Below, piece after piece: positions 47,921 to 59,540 of a stretch of 64,000 nt of DNA. The DNA comes from Chiridota heheva (lineage: Eukaryota; Echinodermata; Holothuroidea; Apodida; Chiridotidae): assembly GCA_020152595.1 (NCBI GenBank), contig JAIGNY010002171.1, forward strand, positions 2,922,001 through 2,986,000, written 5' to 3'. The number at the start of each line of letters is the position of its first letter. Position 1 is the first letter of the stretch. The position numbers and the translations under genes are program-made. The notes under the pieces were generated by a model. It was not told the origin of the DNA, made no database searches, and was given only the letters and a program-made list of their open reading frames with translations.

Positions 47921-48840
47921 GTGGCGGCGATTTCTTTTTCAAGATGGAGCGGGGATTTTTAGGGGGACAATAATCCTCTGTAGGGGGAGGGGAAAAAATT
48001 ATAAAGGTAGAACTTTCAACCAATATATCAATTGCGGGTACCCTAGGGGTGTAAAAATGGTCACCTCTCAGAGGAAAAATCCCCCAAAAAATATTCCTGG
48101 TTCCAAATGGGAAAATCAAGTTTCATTAAACGTTGCTATTGATTGACTAAGAAATCTCTTTCAACTTGAATTCTTGTTCGAAATCTTGTTTAATTTTCTT
48201 CGTTTTCGGGAAATGATTTTCGAGAAATTCATTGCGGGAATCTTTCTTCGTTTTCGGAAAGTTTTGCCAAATTTTACCAAAATTTCCAATAATTCTACCA
48301 AACTTTCCGATAATTAAACCAATTTTTCCTTCAATTTGATCAATTTTTGAAATTTTATTCATTTCCCAATTTTTTCTTCACAGCCCAAAAATTGGGGGGG
48401 AAGTGAAATTTGTAAGAGGCGTCACGAAAATGGAGGAAAATTGAGTAATGTAAAGAAAATTTCCCGAAAAAGGAAGAAATTTCTTGAAATTCGAAGAATC
48501 AAAATAAAATTCTAGAAAATGAAGGAAATTTCCTAAAAATTAAAGCAAATTTATAACGAAAAAGAAGGAAATTTGAGGAAAATTTTCCCCCATATAAGGA
48601 AATTTCTCAAAATGAAGGAATATTTATGAATTTTTTTTTAAATGTGCAAATTTTCCAAAACTGAGTTCAAATTTCTCTTAAAAGGAAGGAAATTCCCAGT
48701 TAATTGGAAAAAAATCCAGAAAATAAAGAAACTTCCATGAGATTTAAAGCAAATTTCACTCAAATGAAGGAATATTGAAGAAATTTGAAGGAAAGTTTCT
48801 GAAAATGAAGAAAATGTTTCGAAAATTGTAAAGAGATCTC
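47921..48840. repeat. Dispersed repeat with strand-switching TTTTCGG / GAAAATGAAGG composition
   Basis: 48150-48370 is rich in TTTCTTCGTTTTCGG and AAATTTTACCAAAATTTCC. 48390-48830 is rich in the complementary type (GAAAATGAAGGAAATTTCC). The two halves are loosely complementary, so the block could fold back. Related text occurs at 53730-53820 and 61080-61330. Confidence 0.5.
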
Positions 48841-49258
48841 CAAAGTCTGTTACTTAATGTTGACTTGAGTTGACAATCTGAAATTATTGTGTATTATCTT
48901 AATATTCATTTCATAAAGATTTTTTCCAGGGTAAACAAAATAAAATACTGGGGGGCGGCAGTCAAGAGGTATTTGCCCCACAGTTAGAATGTTTGAAAAA
49001 GCTATGTAGCTCTAGCTGGGCTTGGTATATGTCACATACCTATGCGACAGTTGTGCATGCAGTCAATCATACACAGTTGTTAAAAAATAATCATACACAG
49101 TTGTTAAAAAATAAAAATAAACCATCTAAAAGCGGCGCGTTATAGTTTAGTAGTTTAGGTCTTCTACATGGACTTGCCTGTCATACCCTAAAAATTGTGA
49201 CTTCGAAAGAATCCCGGGTAACAATTGATACAAAGATCGACGTGGTTCATTCATGCCA
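48841..49258. other. Lectin intron, non-coding
   Basis: A short tandem duplication of AATCATACACAGTTGTTAAA (49066-49105) is the only structure seen. Confidence 0.5.
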
Positions 49259-49685
49259 TCACTTGATGTTCTTTACCTTCTTCTGAACGCCTATTATCCA
49301 GTAGCAAGACCTGATTTTTGTAACTATTGACTGGACACCCAAGTGCCCTCGCTTGTGCACACTCAAACCATACAACTTTGAGAAAGGATGGTCCTGAGGC
49401 AACAGAGGCACTTCTTTGTTGTTGTAGCTAAAATTGAACATGATGCTTGATCCTGGCTCCGACTACAATCACTCCATCTTCATGCAGTCTAGGTCCTAAT
49501 CTTGCATACAATCTGTCAAAATGCTTCTTGTCTTTTCTTAACATCGGTCTCTGCGCTTCCTTCACCCAGAATATTTCAGCTCTTCTTGATGTCATCTGTA
49601 GTGGGATCCTTCCCTGCACTGCTGAGCACCTTCTTATCGTAGAGCGACAAGAATCGTTGGTGTGACCCGTAGGAGCTTGCAACAA
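49259..49685 (-). pseudogene. BEL/Pao integrase N-terminal (zinc-binding) region
   Basis: Two frames overlap at about 49430. AEIFWVKEAQRP and GPRLHEDGVIVVGARI lead to LLPQDHPFSKLY, then KRGHLGVQS and RSCYWIIGVQKKVKNIK. These are the typical BEL/Pao blocks around the integrase His-His pair. The following CxxC is absent because the homology stops at 49259. Confidence 0.85.
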
Positions 49686-49909
49686 CTGCTATACCTACTG
49701 ATGTTGATTCTGCTTGCCAGCGTATAAACCTCGTCTACGTCCTCGAACATGATCACCTTAAGTCTTTCAGGCAGATTTCCTCCTGAACAGTTCTGCCTGA
49801 TAGACCAATGATCAGTAGAACGTCCTAGGAAGTCTGATCCTTGCAGCCAGATACTGCTGGATCCAATCTCGATGAGCTCTTACATCTGGTGTGATGACAT
49901 CGGCTACAT

Positions 49910-50164
49910 TTAACTCACCTTTGAACCACCACCAATCTCGCGGTTTTGTGTCTTGACGGATCTCACCAATCCTGGTTGCTGCAAACGTCTTGAAGCCTGG
50001 GCTCTTTTTTGAATCATTGATTGAACATTCTCATTGTCCACTAAGTAGAAAACTTTGTCTAAGCTGATCCTCATTTCCTTTAGGATATAACTGGCTAACC
50101 ACTTACTCATCACAGCTACACTCAGCTCTAATTGAATAACATTGGTAATTGCTATCGGAGCCAT
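49910..50164 (-). pseudogene. BEL/Pao RNase H remnant
   Basis: The IQLELSVAVMSKWLASYI block with the catalytic Glu region and FYLVDNENVQSMI (the DS-equivalent Asp reads VDNEN) is recognisable as the RNase H that follows the reverse transcriptase. The key Ser/Asp context is degenerate. Confidence 0.65.
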
Positions 50165-50500
50165 TCTACTCTTGCTGGCTATCAGTTGGGTCGCAAGCTT
50201 CCCATCCCATAACGGATACCTTACGTGAGCTGCTGCACCAAGTGCCTGTTAGATGCATCGGAAAACATGATGAGAGTCGGTAAGATTCCCGGCTTTGCAT
50301 CACACGGCTTCACGCACCGTCGGGACTCCAGTTGTGAACTTACGCTCAATTCGGCAAACAACTCCATCCAGTCTGCCTTCATCTCATCCCTAATAGGTGG
50401 ATCCCATTATAGTTTCTCTCCTCATAACTTTCGAAAAAGGATCTTGGCACGGACTGTGATAGGTACTAGAATTCCCAATGGATCATAAACCGAAGTAATC

Positions 50501-51291
50501 TCACTTTAAGCATATCCTCTTAGTCAGAACTTCCGGCACATTCGTGAAAGCCTGAATATTGCCCTTGAATGTCAGCATATCTTCTTTTGGCTTCCAACTG
50601 ATGCTGAAAACATTTTCGCCTTTGGCAACCCACAAATCATCGTTATTGCTCTTTCCTGAAAATATCCATTTCTTAATGGAGAAGTTGCCTGGCTTCAGTA
50701 AATGCTGCACATCTTCAACTCGCCGCTTTGATGCACTGCTTGGCGCAACACATGCCAGAATATCGTCCATGTAGACATTAGTCTGAATAGTTTTTGCTGC
50801 TTTAGGAACTGCTGCCTTGCCTGTTTCCGCCGTTTTCTTCAAGGCTACAGTCTGATGGTGGCTGATGGACGGTCCCCAAAGTTGACAGCAGTAACACAGA
50901 AAGTCTTCGGTGCAATGTTCTGGTTCATCCACCTCCACAAGAAACAATGGCAATACTGGTCTTGTGCCCACGCTGTGGAACATCTTTCAGACATCACCCA
51001 CTAGGGCTGTAGGGCATGGTTTTCTTCTCGAAACCTTAGTAAAACGGCGAGAAGGTTGTTTAGTAGATCCGTAGCCTTCGCACAATATTCATTCAACACG
51101 TGACCTTGGTAGTTGGCACTGCTGTTAAATACGATTCGAAGTGGAGTGCTTTCACTTTCTGGTTTTTCCATAGCATAGTGGGAGATGTAATGCACTGGTC
51201 CTTTGTATTCGTTCAGCACATCTTCTGCAACTTCCCTTGCTACAACACTTTGAATCATATCCTCTATTTGATCGTTGTACGCTTTAACCAT
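50501..51291 (-). pseudogene. BEL/Pao reverse transcriptase remnant
   Basis: Two frames. 51291-51001 carries YISHYAMEKPESESTPLRIV and LNEYCAKATDLLNNLLAVLL with RFREE, the fingers region. 50983-50501 carries NVYMDDILACV, the catalytic YMDD box, then FSIKKWIFSGKSNN and FSISWKPKEDML. A gap or frameshift around 50990 has removed the QMF block. Confidence 0.85.
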
Positions 51292-51666
51292 TTGCTCATC
51301 TCTAGCTAACCTCTTCTCTAGAGACTTTAGAGAGACTACATCTGCTTATCGGCGGTTGTCTGGTAGGTTGGTCAGGTCCTTCACCAATGGATATTTTGCT
51401 GTCCATTTCCATCAGCATGGCTAAGATTGTCCTCGATCATTTTCAATTCCCTCTTTTTTTTGAGAGTCAGGTTCTTTGCTCCTACTGGGCACATGGGATC
51501 ACAATTAACACCCATACTCTCGATTGTAGAAACTCATCAAACTTCGAAGTCTTGATATAATGGATATGGAGCTCCATACGACGCATTGCCCGAATTGGTT
51601 TTGCAATAGTTGCAGATGGCCGCATGACTACATTTGTAAGGTGATACCCCGCGTATTCAAAGCCGA

Positions 51667-52101
51667 CTAAAAAACTACCTCACCGCTCGGGAGTTGAATA
51701 TCCATAGCTCTGACTCCTTTGAACATCCTTGCCATATAGCTTAGGTCCTTGGTTCCCATCTTTGCCGTTATTTGTTCAATTTCATATGCTTCTATTGTAG
51801 TAATCTTCCCCTCCTTGTCAGTCAGCGGAATTGCATATTTGAGACTGTCAATCGATTCCGTACTGCCTCCTACTTTGGTCACACATATCCTTACCGGAAA
51901 TCCTTTGGCCTTGATCCTGCGAGCTGCTTCATGGGTTATCAGCGATGATGTCGCACAACTGTCCCATAGTGTGATGAGCTTATCACGCCCACTCTGTACC
52001 TCCATTAACTGTAGCAGGCATGGAACAATCTTAGTCTGCATGCTGTTATACACAGATGGCACTGTTGTAACACCACCTTGGTCGCTTGTTAGATTAGTCA
52101 T
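51667..52101 (-). pseudogene. BEL/Pao aspartic protease
   Basis: This 144-codon open frame has LITLWDSCATSSLITHEAAR, a retroviral-type protease active site in which DSG reads DSC. The flap-like VTKVGGSTESID and the DIQLPSGEVVF end fit the family. The Gly to Cys change at the active site may be inactivating. Confidence 0.75.
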
Positions 52102-52166
52102 TCCATACGCCTAGGCCTAGGCGTTGACCCCTGTTGATGTGGACTCTGAAGATGGAGTCTAGTGCA

Positions 52167-52427
52167 TCATTGGATACCACTGTGTTTCTTTCTTTTACGT
52201 GTGTCAACACCTAGAAAACAAAAACACTCCCTGCTCTCTTTAGCCAGCTGCATTTTCTTCTCCTCACAGGATTTTGCCAGAAATGTACGGCAACTGTCTG
52301 TGTCATGCTGCGACCTCTTGTGGATAAGGCAATATAGATTAGGTGACGTCACATCTACTGAATAAACCACAGCTTTCATTGTATGGCTGTTGCTTCTTAT
52401 AACCTCCATAGAATACTGCCTCAGCAC
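52167..52427 (-). pseudogene. BEL/Pao gag C-terminal Cys-His region
   Basis: The order CLIHKRSQHDTDSCRTFLAK, then ESRECFCFLGVDTRKR, matches the zinc-knuckle-like CxxH...C...CFxCL region at the end of BEL/Pao gag. The second knuckle reads CFCFL rather than CFNCL. Confidence 0.7.
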
Positions 52428-52430
52428 TGC

Positions 52431-53090
52431 CTCATGCGCATTTTGAATGCGCTTCTATACTTCTGCTAAATCTTTGGATATTATGTCTGTGTCTATCTAT
52501 TCTATCGAGTTCTCTTCATCAAGATCGTTTCAGTGTGCTTCGCTTTTTTTTTGGCTTTTCCATGATGACAGAAATTTCAAGTGTAAGGCACTAAATAAAG
52601 ACACGCGTCCTCATTTGGTTGATTGACCTTTAAACTTCTAACTCTAATGTCGTTAAACTGAAACATTTTGTAAATGTGTTACGCGAGCATCCATCTGAGC
52701 ATGAATTTACAATTATATCGCTACCGATACACGCCCCTACCTCGAAACACACGTTTTTCAGAAATGACGTTATCAAGTCCCTTATTCAGCCGTTTGTAGT
52801 TTGAGATCAAACTTGGATACGATTGGACTACCTATTCACTCCTAGGTGACGTCAGTGGCGTGGTGGCAGAGGGCAAGTGTCCCCATTGAAGCTCTATGAG
52901 AGGGTGCTGAATGCTCACAGGAACGCAAAAATTGTCTTAAAAATATATTTGTATACGCTTTTTATTCTTAACTTCTGCAATTTGTATCATTTACAAAACA
53001 AACGTTGTAAATCTTTTCTCTTAAAGCTTTATCATTAGGCCTACATAATAAACATGAACCCCACCCGTAAATTCGTAAGACGTTCATTAT
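52431..53090. other. Lectin intron, non-coding
   Basis: Possibly the 5' end of the BEL/Pao element up to about 52560; nothing further recognised. Confidence 0.4.
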
Positions 53091-53119
53091 TGGGGCTAAA
53101 ATTGGCCTTGCTTAACTTA

Positions 53120-53440
53120 CTTGTGTCAAATCTAGGCATTCTAGGGATAAAGCCACGGTGGGGTTCCAGGGGGCGAAGCCACGGAAGTCCTAGGTTTCTC
53201 GACAGTGATTTTTATAGCAGAAAATCGGTTTGAAATTGAATCAAATCTAGTGAAAAGCTCCCGGAAGCTGTGCATTTCTTGCCATTTTGAGAGCAGAAAA
53301 TTGCTTAATATTGTGTCAAATCTAGAGTTGACGTTCTGATAGGTGCATAGGGGGCCAAGCCCCAGGAGGTCTAGCGTTTTCGGCGTAATTTGGGTAGTAG
53401 TAAATTGCTCAAAATCATGTCAATTCCACACTAAAGTTAG
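53120..53440. repeat. Diverged tandem repeat, 'GGGGCGAAGCCACGG' type
   Basis: Two to three diverged units of about 120 bp with GGGGGCGAAGCCACGG / GGGGGCCAAGCCCCAGG, GTCCTAGGTTTCTCG / GTCTAGCGTTTTCGG and AGCAGAAAAT.G.TT.A.ATTG. A related single unit is at 60365-60445. Confidence 0.6.
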
Positions 53441-54180
53441 TTTCAAATGAATATATATGTTGGAACGAATCTTCAAATTTAGGATTCCATTGACTACAGT
53501 ATGTGTCTTTAGTTGGGGTCCAGGGATGATTTTCATGCTTTGTATAGCCTTTTTTAAACATACTAATTGGGGAAATGCCCCCTTCCCCCTCCTCATTCCT
53601 TTTGATTACCCCCATTGGTGGGTTTTTGACCCCAGATAAATATCCCTATAAAATAAATACATTAAGACTATCAATAATAAATTATCATTGTCAACTCAAT
53701 AGTCAGTGAGTACTAAATAGACTCAGGAAATATCTTTAAATTTTCTTCATTTTTGGAAAATGTCTCTCTTTTTCGGAAAATGTTCTTCAAATTCCTTCAC
53801 TTTTCAAATAGTTTTATACATAATTACTCATATCTTTTCTAGGTTTGTTGAAATAAAAAACAAAGTTTGGCTCCTGCCCCCTCCCCTCCCCCCCCCCTTC
53901 CTATCTTAAATATCTTTCTACGCCCTGACTTTGTATGGAGATGATATATCCCTTTTGCATATCCCCCTTCCCCACATTCCAGATTCATGATGTTTATCAT
54001 GATGTTTTGGATGTAAGAATAAAGTTTTGAGAGAAAACATTTACAACATTTGTTTCGTAAATGATACAAATTGCAGAAGTTGAGAATAGAAAGGATATAC
54101 AAGTAAGTTCTCATGACAATTTGTGAGCCCCTGTGGGCATTTTAACGCCCTATGTGCCCAACGTTTTAGTTTTATGAGCA
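53441..54180. other. Lectin intron, non-coding
   Basis: Includes a TTTTCGGAAAATG block (53730-53820) related to 48150-48370 and a poly-C tract at 53880. No gene seen. Confidence 0.4.
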
Positions 54181-54184
54181 TTTT

Positions 54185-54830
54185 TTGGCGGCGCCAAAAT
54201 ACCTTTGCCCCTCTCCCCTCCCTTGGTGAAACATAACCCACTTAAAACGCACATTATGCGTTTTCATGATTTTGTGTTTTGTATATGGTGTATTATAGCT
54301 CTTTGACACGTACACTATACAAATGAAGGAAAGGCTAAGACATCTAAGGCGCCAAAATGCCTTTGCCCTCTTCCCCTACCTCAGCGAAACATCACCCATT
54401 TCACACGTACACTTTACAAATGAAGCAAAGGCTAAGGCATCTAAGGCGCCAAATGCCTTTGCCCCCTTCCCCTACCTCAGCGAAACATAACCCACTTCAC
54501 ACGTACACTATACAAATGAAGCAAAGGCTGAGGCATCTGAAGCGCCAAAATGCCTTTGCCCCTTCCCCTACCTCAGCGAAAGATAACCCACTTCACACGT
54601 ACACTATACAAATGAAGCAAAGGCTAAGGCATCTAAGGCGCCAAAATGCCTTTGCCCCCTTCCCCTACCTCAGCGAAACATAACCCATTTCACACGTACA
54701 CTTTACAAATGAAGCAAAGGCTAAGGCATCTAAGGCGCCAAAATGCCTTTGCCCCCTTCCCTTCCTCAGCGAAACATAAACCACTTCACACGTACACTAT
54801 ACAAATGAAGCAAAGGCTAAGGCATCTGGC
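54185..54830 (+). repeat. 97-bp tandem repeat, lectin intron
   Basis: About six units of about 97 bp. Each contains AAGGCGCCAAAATGCCTTTG, CCCCTTCCCCTACCTCAGCG, AAACATAACCCACTTCACAC and GTACACTATACAAATGAAGC. Units 2-6 are very similar; the first (54185-54290) is diverged. The GGCGCC core and the AAGGC...GCCTT flanks give each unit a short palindromic centre. Open frames across it are artefacts. Confidence 0.95.
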
Positions 54831-55620
54831 TAGCCTGCCTGCTAGAAGGCCCGGAAAGTGTGTTGTGCACGAAAAAGCATCTTATTCTCGTACAGTAGTT
54901 TTGACATATTTTCATAAATTTTGGATTGGCAACGTATAAATAACCTTTTAACTGCTATCAAGATTTGCTTTTGTCTGAATCTCCAAGTTTGTTATTGTTG
55001 AGGAAGGGTTGTTTTCCTGTCTGCATCTGTACCACACTGACGCTCATGCAGCTAAGTTATTTCAGTACTGAAGATAAGAGAAGGACTGTGTACCCCAAAT
55101 TGTTAATCTCAGTACTGTTCTATGATTTGCGGCATTTTCCAGCATTTGGTTGATATATGCCTAGTAGCCTACTAAACAGCTAAATTTGCCCTTAAAAATC
55201 ACTTAGAAAAATATTTCAAAGAGAAAAAGAAATGCGTATGATGTCGATGAAGTCATGGGAGGCTCGCAAGTAGCAAGGGAATGCAACACCTCCTCTCGCC
55301 TCCCCACAAGGTTTATCAATCATTGTTTTTTCTTAAAATAAATAGTATAAAAAACACGCTTGAATTATATGTGTAATTGAAAGGATGTTCATACCCCCCC
55401 CCCCTTCTCCCCCTCCCTCCTTCACACGCCCCACCCCAATCGTGTTTTTCTCCTCTTTGCAGCCGACTGTGGAGGTATTCAGCATGTGATGTTACTTTCT
55501 TACAAAGTAGATTTCTCAGTGTAATTTTTATAAAAGCTCTGAATCTGAACTGCCCCCGAGGCTGGATAGGATTTTGTCTCAGACAATTCATAAAATTGCG
55601 ATGTTTAGATCTACAGTGTG
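54831..55620. other. Lectin intron, non-coding
   Basis: Contains a poly-C tract at 55396-55410; no gene seen. Confidence 0.4.
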
Positions 55621-55624
55621 CTAG

Positions 55625-55765
55625 TACTACCGCGGCGCTTATTGATTAGTCTGTTGGTTATCGGCATTTGTGTATGACCAATCAGAAACGTTGGCATTGA
55701 TTGTATAGGCCAACTTTCCATGTTAACTTTATATCTGGCCTTTGAATTAAAGTTCACTCTGTACA
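55625..55765 (+). repeat. Dispersed repeat related to 44040-44220
   Basis: Shares GGCATTTGTGTATGACCAAT, CAGAAACGTTGGCATTG-like and GTTAAC.TTATATCTGGCCTT with the copy at 44100-44215. Confidence 0.55.
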
Positions 55766-55797
55766 GCGATCGTGATTGAAGAAAATGATTGGCATAC

Positions 55798-56007
55798 CTA
55801 TGCTTTCAGGGTCACGTCTTCCCCCGATCCAAGATCTCTGACTACCGGAAACAATTGATACAAATGTGTTTTCTTCTTCAGACGATATCGACGTCAGTTG
55901 CCCGCCCTCGATTTCACAATGTTCCTGTTGAACGGTGTGATTCCTTTCCTCTGCAATAAAACTATAACAAAAATCTTGGAGACGTTCGTAGCCATCTTCG
56001 AAGCAAG
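55798..56007 (-). CDS. Discoidin / C-type lectin protein, exon with first half of CTLD
   Basis: A 210-bp exon in phase 1 on both sides, with acceptor TTTTTCCTTAAAG at 56008 and donor GTATGC from 55797. It encodes CFEDGYERLQDFCYSF, then QEHCEIEGGQLTSI, SSEEENTFVSIV and SWIGGRRDPES. These are the first and second Cys of a long-form C-type lectin domain, the third Cys with its following GG.L.SI.S.EEN.F helix-strand signature, and the WIGG strand. The next exon is 12.5 kb away at 43281 and completes the fold in matching phase. Confidence 0.92.
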
Positions 56008-56044
56008 CTTTAAGGAAAAAAAGGGAAAAGGGGGTTAAATTCAT

Positions 56045-57925
56045 ATTAAATTATTCATGTTTGCCTTTTATCAAGTTTCCTTTGATATCTACTAACCTGC
56101 ATCTAGGGATCATATTACATTAAGTCAAATATACATTTCATAGCATTTTGGAAAAATTTGCAATGAGATATGTCAGTGATAAATTGGTAGACGCCAAAAA
56201 GGAGTCAGCTAGGGAGTTTACCCGTTTATCTTCCAAAATTCACGGAGCTCTTTAATTTCGGAGTGAGTATCACACACCTTAGCAACCTCCCCACTTACTA
56301 ACAACTTCCAGACTTGCTCACTGAAGATGTTAGTTCTGGCCAAATAAGGTGAAATTTGTTCATACTTCTAGAGATTTGTGGAAATATTCCATGGTGCCAT
56401 GTTTCACACAACTCCCCTCAGGCGTTTTCTTTCACGATCAAACTGCCCATTGTGCATGAATAGGCATCAGGTTATTAACCAGCTTTCCATGATCAAACTG
56501 CCCATCATGCATGAATAGACATCAGGTAATTAACGAAGAGACCACTATGGTATATGATCCATCGCGTATTTGAAACAGAGATACTATTTGGGAATTCCTT
56601 AAATTCCTTATCTCGGTAGATCTTGTTTCCAGTAATGATACCTATTCTTGTTCCAAGTGCATGTGCAGCTTTGTATGAAACTTTCATGGAAAATGAAAGA
56701 TGTGGATGGATAGATTGAGCTTAATTTGTTTTAAGGTTCATTCTGAGAAGAAATAAAGCATGAAAATAGTCAACTTTTTCATCAAAATTGGTAAAAAAAT
56801 TGACCAATTTACAACATTTTTCATTTTTAGGCCGTGCGGCAAATAAGAACCATAAAATCTATCAATTTCCTTACATTAATTTGTTAAGTTATTGTTTTTC
56901 AAATCTCCACCAACGTTATTTGAATGGGAGCAGCTGAATGTGACAAAGAAGTTTTGAACTTCGATCTCCATCATACTGTATATCCTAGCTCAATCAAAGT
57001 ATAGCAGGAGAAACTGGTCAGTTTTTCTCAATAAAAACATGGCACATTATTTCAAAGATTGTATGGGGGAGGGGGACTTAACATTTATAACCTTAATCAA
57101 CCTGACATCTTTATCTTTTATTGACAACAAATCTCAACATGGGAGAGAGAGAGGGGGAGGGAGGGAGAGAGAGAGGGGGGGGGAGGGAGGGAGAGAGAGG
57201 GAGAGGGTATGACCCGTATTACCTTAGCATTGCTCGCGTTCTCTCTTGGGGTCGTGAGACTTGCCCACTATTCACACAATGCTATGATGTTGTAATAAAT
57301 GTTGTTCACTGAGAAGATTGAACTGAAAATAACCGTCGAAAACGAATTTGAGTAATTTGATGCCTATTACGATTCTTATTGATCCATTTCGGCGATATCA
57401 TTAACCACACAGGAAACATCTTTGGTAATCCAAAACTTGTGTTTTTCGTATATTTGAACATAATGGCCTCATCATGTTAAACACATGTAAGCCATGTTTT
57501 TTTTCTGTTGACTATCTGAAACTAAAGGCTATCAGAAAGCTTGTTCTTATATTGTTTAAAGAGACCTTTCAATGAAAAAGTCATGATGTTCGTATTCCAT
57601 TTCACTGTTTCAGCAAGTTATAAACTAATACGAAAAAATATAATATATAATTAGACAATTATGGTAAAGACTTTCTATTTAAATGTAATTATCATAATCA
57701 GGATATTATTATAACTATTCTTTTTATTAAAAATGTATGCACTGCATTGACATTATATAACTACAGCTCCACATGTAACTTTCCAATAAAATCATCTGGA
57801 GTAACTCCCATATATCAGTATATACAAAGATCGAAAATAAGATTGTGTATCATTTTATGCATTTTAAAGGGTAACTTTTGTTAAAGATTTATTAGATGAT
57901 GTGTCTCGTCCATTAAGCTTTGATA
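56045..57925. other. Lectin intron, non-coding
   Basis: Contains a duplicated 38-bp stretch (about 56430-56465 and 56488-56523, CCATGATCAAACTGCCCAT-like) and a purine tract (57140-57210). No gene seen. Confidence 0.4.
57140..57210 (+). repeat. (GGGAGAGA)n purine tract
   Basis: Almost pure G/A on the + strand, capable of triplex-type structure. It creates a spurious Glu/Gly/Arg-rich frame. Confidence 0.9.
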
Positions 57926-57929
57926 GCTT

Positions 57930-58907
57930 CAGGAATGTCTTTTCATTGAATTATTTTTCCTTTACAATTCTCCATCTTTCCGCAATTCCGAATTGTTGGA
58001 TGAACAATCTCTTGTATGATAGGCACTCAGTCTATTATGACTGATCCCATTATTACATTTCACAAACCGTCTTTTAGTCCACCTTCTTTTTATAACAAAT
58101 TAATTAACTCCATTACCCCCATAATACCTTTGCTAAATGGAATGTTGACTTTAATTTAAACATTAAGGAATGGCGTAATATTTTCCTGGCCCCTTTTGAT
58201 TCATTAAAGGAGACTAAAATACAATACTTTCGATTCCGCTTCATTCATACCATCCTTGGTACCAACTATATGTTAAAGCTTATGCATGTCAACGACAATG
58301 CCCTCTGTACCTTCTGTAATTCTGCTGACAAGACTCTTGATCATCTTTTTTGGAGCTGTATTTTTACATCTAACTCTCTACTCGATTTAGAGCAGTGCTT
58401 GCTTGGTAACCAGTTCTTTTTACAAAATAGGATATCTTTTTTGGATACAAGTTATTGCAGAAGCATCCATATAACTTTTTGGTATTTCATATTCAACATT
58501 ACATTTGTAGTAAGTAGTAAAAGGACTTGTTCCAAGTATCCCTCTGTAGATAAATTTCTCCGAAAATTCAGATTTTTGTTACTAGTTGAAAAGCATATTG
58601 GTAAGGAAAGGCCAATACCTTTGAATGATTTCATGTCCGCCTTTAAGCTTTGTTTAATGAATCATTGTTACTAGTTATCATGTCCTCATCGATATACTAA
58701 TCTCCTACAGTACTTTCACGCCTATTAAGGTGATATGATTATGTATTTATTTAGACTTGACTACCTATACATTTTGTATGTTGTACTCTTAGTGTCACTA
58801 TCACAAGAAATTGTCTATTATCATTCTTTTGTATTTGTATTTGTCACTTTAAATGAACATGGAAATAAATGAGATGGTACAAACAAACAAACAAACAAAC
58901 AAACAAA
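57930..58907 (+). pseudogene. L1/Tx1-type non-LTR retrotransposon C-terminus with (ACAA)n tail
   Basis: The 3' portion of a LINE ORF2. From about 58150, NIKEWRNIFLAPFDSLKETK and FRFRFIHTIL lead into LCTFCNSADKTLDHLFWSC, the CxxC...HxxxxC zinc-finger-like motif that follows the reverse transcriptase in L1 and Tx1 elements. The frame stays open to TAG at about 58674 and the element ends in ACAAACAAACAAACAAACAA at 58880-58907. Upstream parts (57930-58140) are broken by stops. Confidence 0.75.
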
Positions 58908-59398
58908 AATACTCTAAACAATAGAAATGACAGAAGTTTCATGAAATTGGTAAGAATTTACCAGCTTATGCCATTTTGAATTTGAAGGTCTTTTTTGATA
59001 AATTCTACAAATATTTAGTGCTATCTTTGACACAACAAAAAGGAAACATGAATTTGCTCAATCAGAGTCAATTATCTTTTCTTCTATTTTTACCGAGGGA
59101 CTTTGAATGGGAGAAATTGTATATGGCCAGAGGTTTTAACTCGCCATGATTCTCTCAATCAAAGTTATTTCTCGGAATAAAACAATGTGATGACTTACAC
59201 CGAGTAACTGAAATTTAGGACAGAAAATTGCAGACTTCTACACATGTTAAAAAAAATAATTAAATTTTGATTAGCCATAGTTCGCAAACTACTGGTGCAT
59301 TTGACGTCAGACTACTCTGTTTAAAATTTTAAGTTCATTCTGGGGAAAATGAAATCTTTACCGGTCCATGTACCTTTGAATAAATGGCAGTCACTTAC
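58908..59398. other. Lectin intron, non-coding
   Basis: Nothing recognised between the LINE tail and the discoidin exon. Confidence 0.5.
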
Positions 59399-59540
59399 CA
59401 GGCTTTCCGATGAGGTTAAATCGCAAAGCGCATCCAGCCTTGGAGCATGCCATTGGATAAATTCGGAAATATCTGGCTTTTACGGGAGGTTCCAAAGTGT
59501 TGGTAACCACACTATTTTTATCCTGGTTTCCCGTGTACAC
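59399..59540 (-). CDS. Discoidin / C-type lectin protein, exon with second half of F5/8C domain
   Basis: A 142-bp exon between acceptor CAACATATAG (59541) and donor GTAAGT (from 59398). It enters in phase 0 and leaves in phase 1. It encodes VYTGNQDKNSVVTNTLEPPV, then KARYFRIYPMACSKAGCALR and FNLIGKP. The FTGNxDxNT...P..ARYxRIxP...LRxELxG pattern is the C-terminal half of F5/8 type C (discoidin) domains. The + strand open frame 59349-59606 is a shadow of this exon. Confidence 0.93.

Larger units (their letters stand above)
49259..52430 (-). mobile_element. BEL/Pao LTR-retrotransposon, degenerate internal region, in lectin intron
   Basis: On the - strand the order is gag Cys-His region (52427-52167), aspartic protease (52101-51667), reverse transcriptase (51291-50501), RNase H (about 50164-49910) and integrase zinc-binding N-terminus (49685-49259), the BEL/Pao order. 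The domains lie in several frames with stops between them. The sequence breaks off after the integrase HHCC His region, before the catalytic core, and no LTRs were recognised, so this is a truncated dead copy. Confidence 0.85.

Noticed and set aside
57121..57312. Gly/Glu/Arg-rich + strand frame
   Set aside because: Translation of the GA-rich microsatellite.
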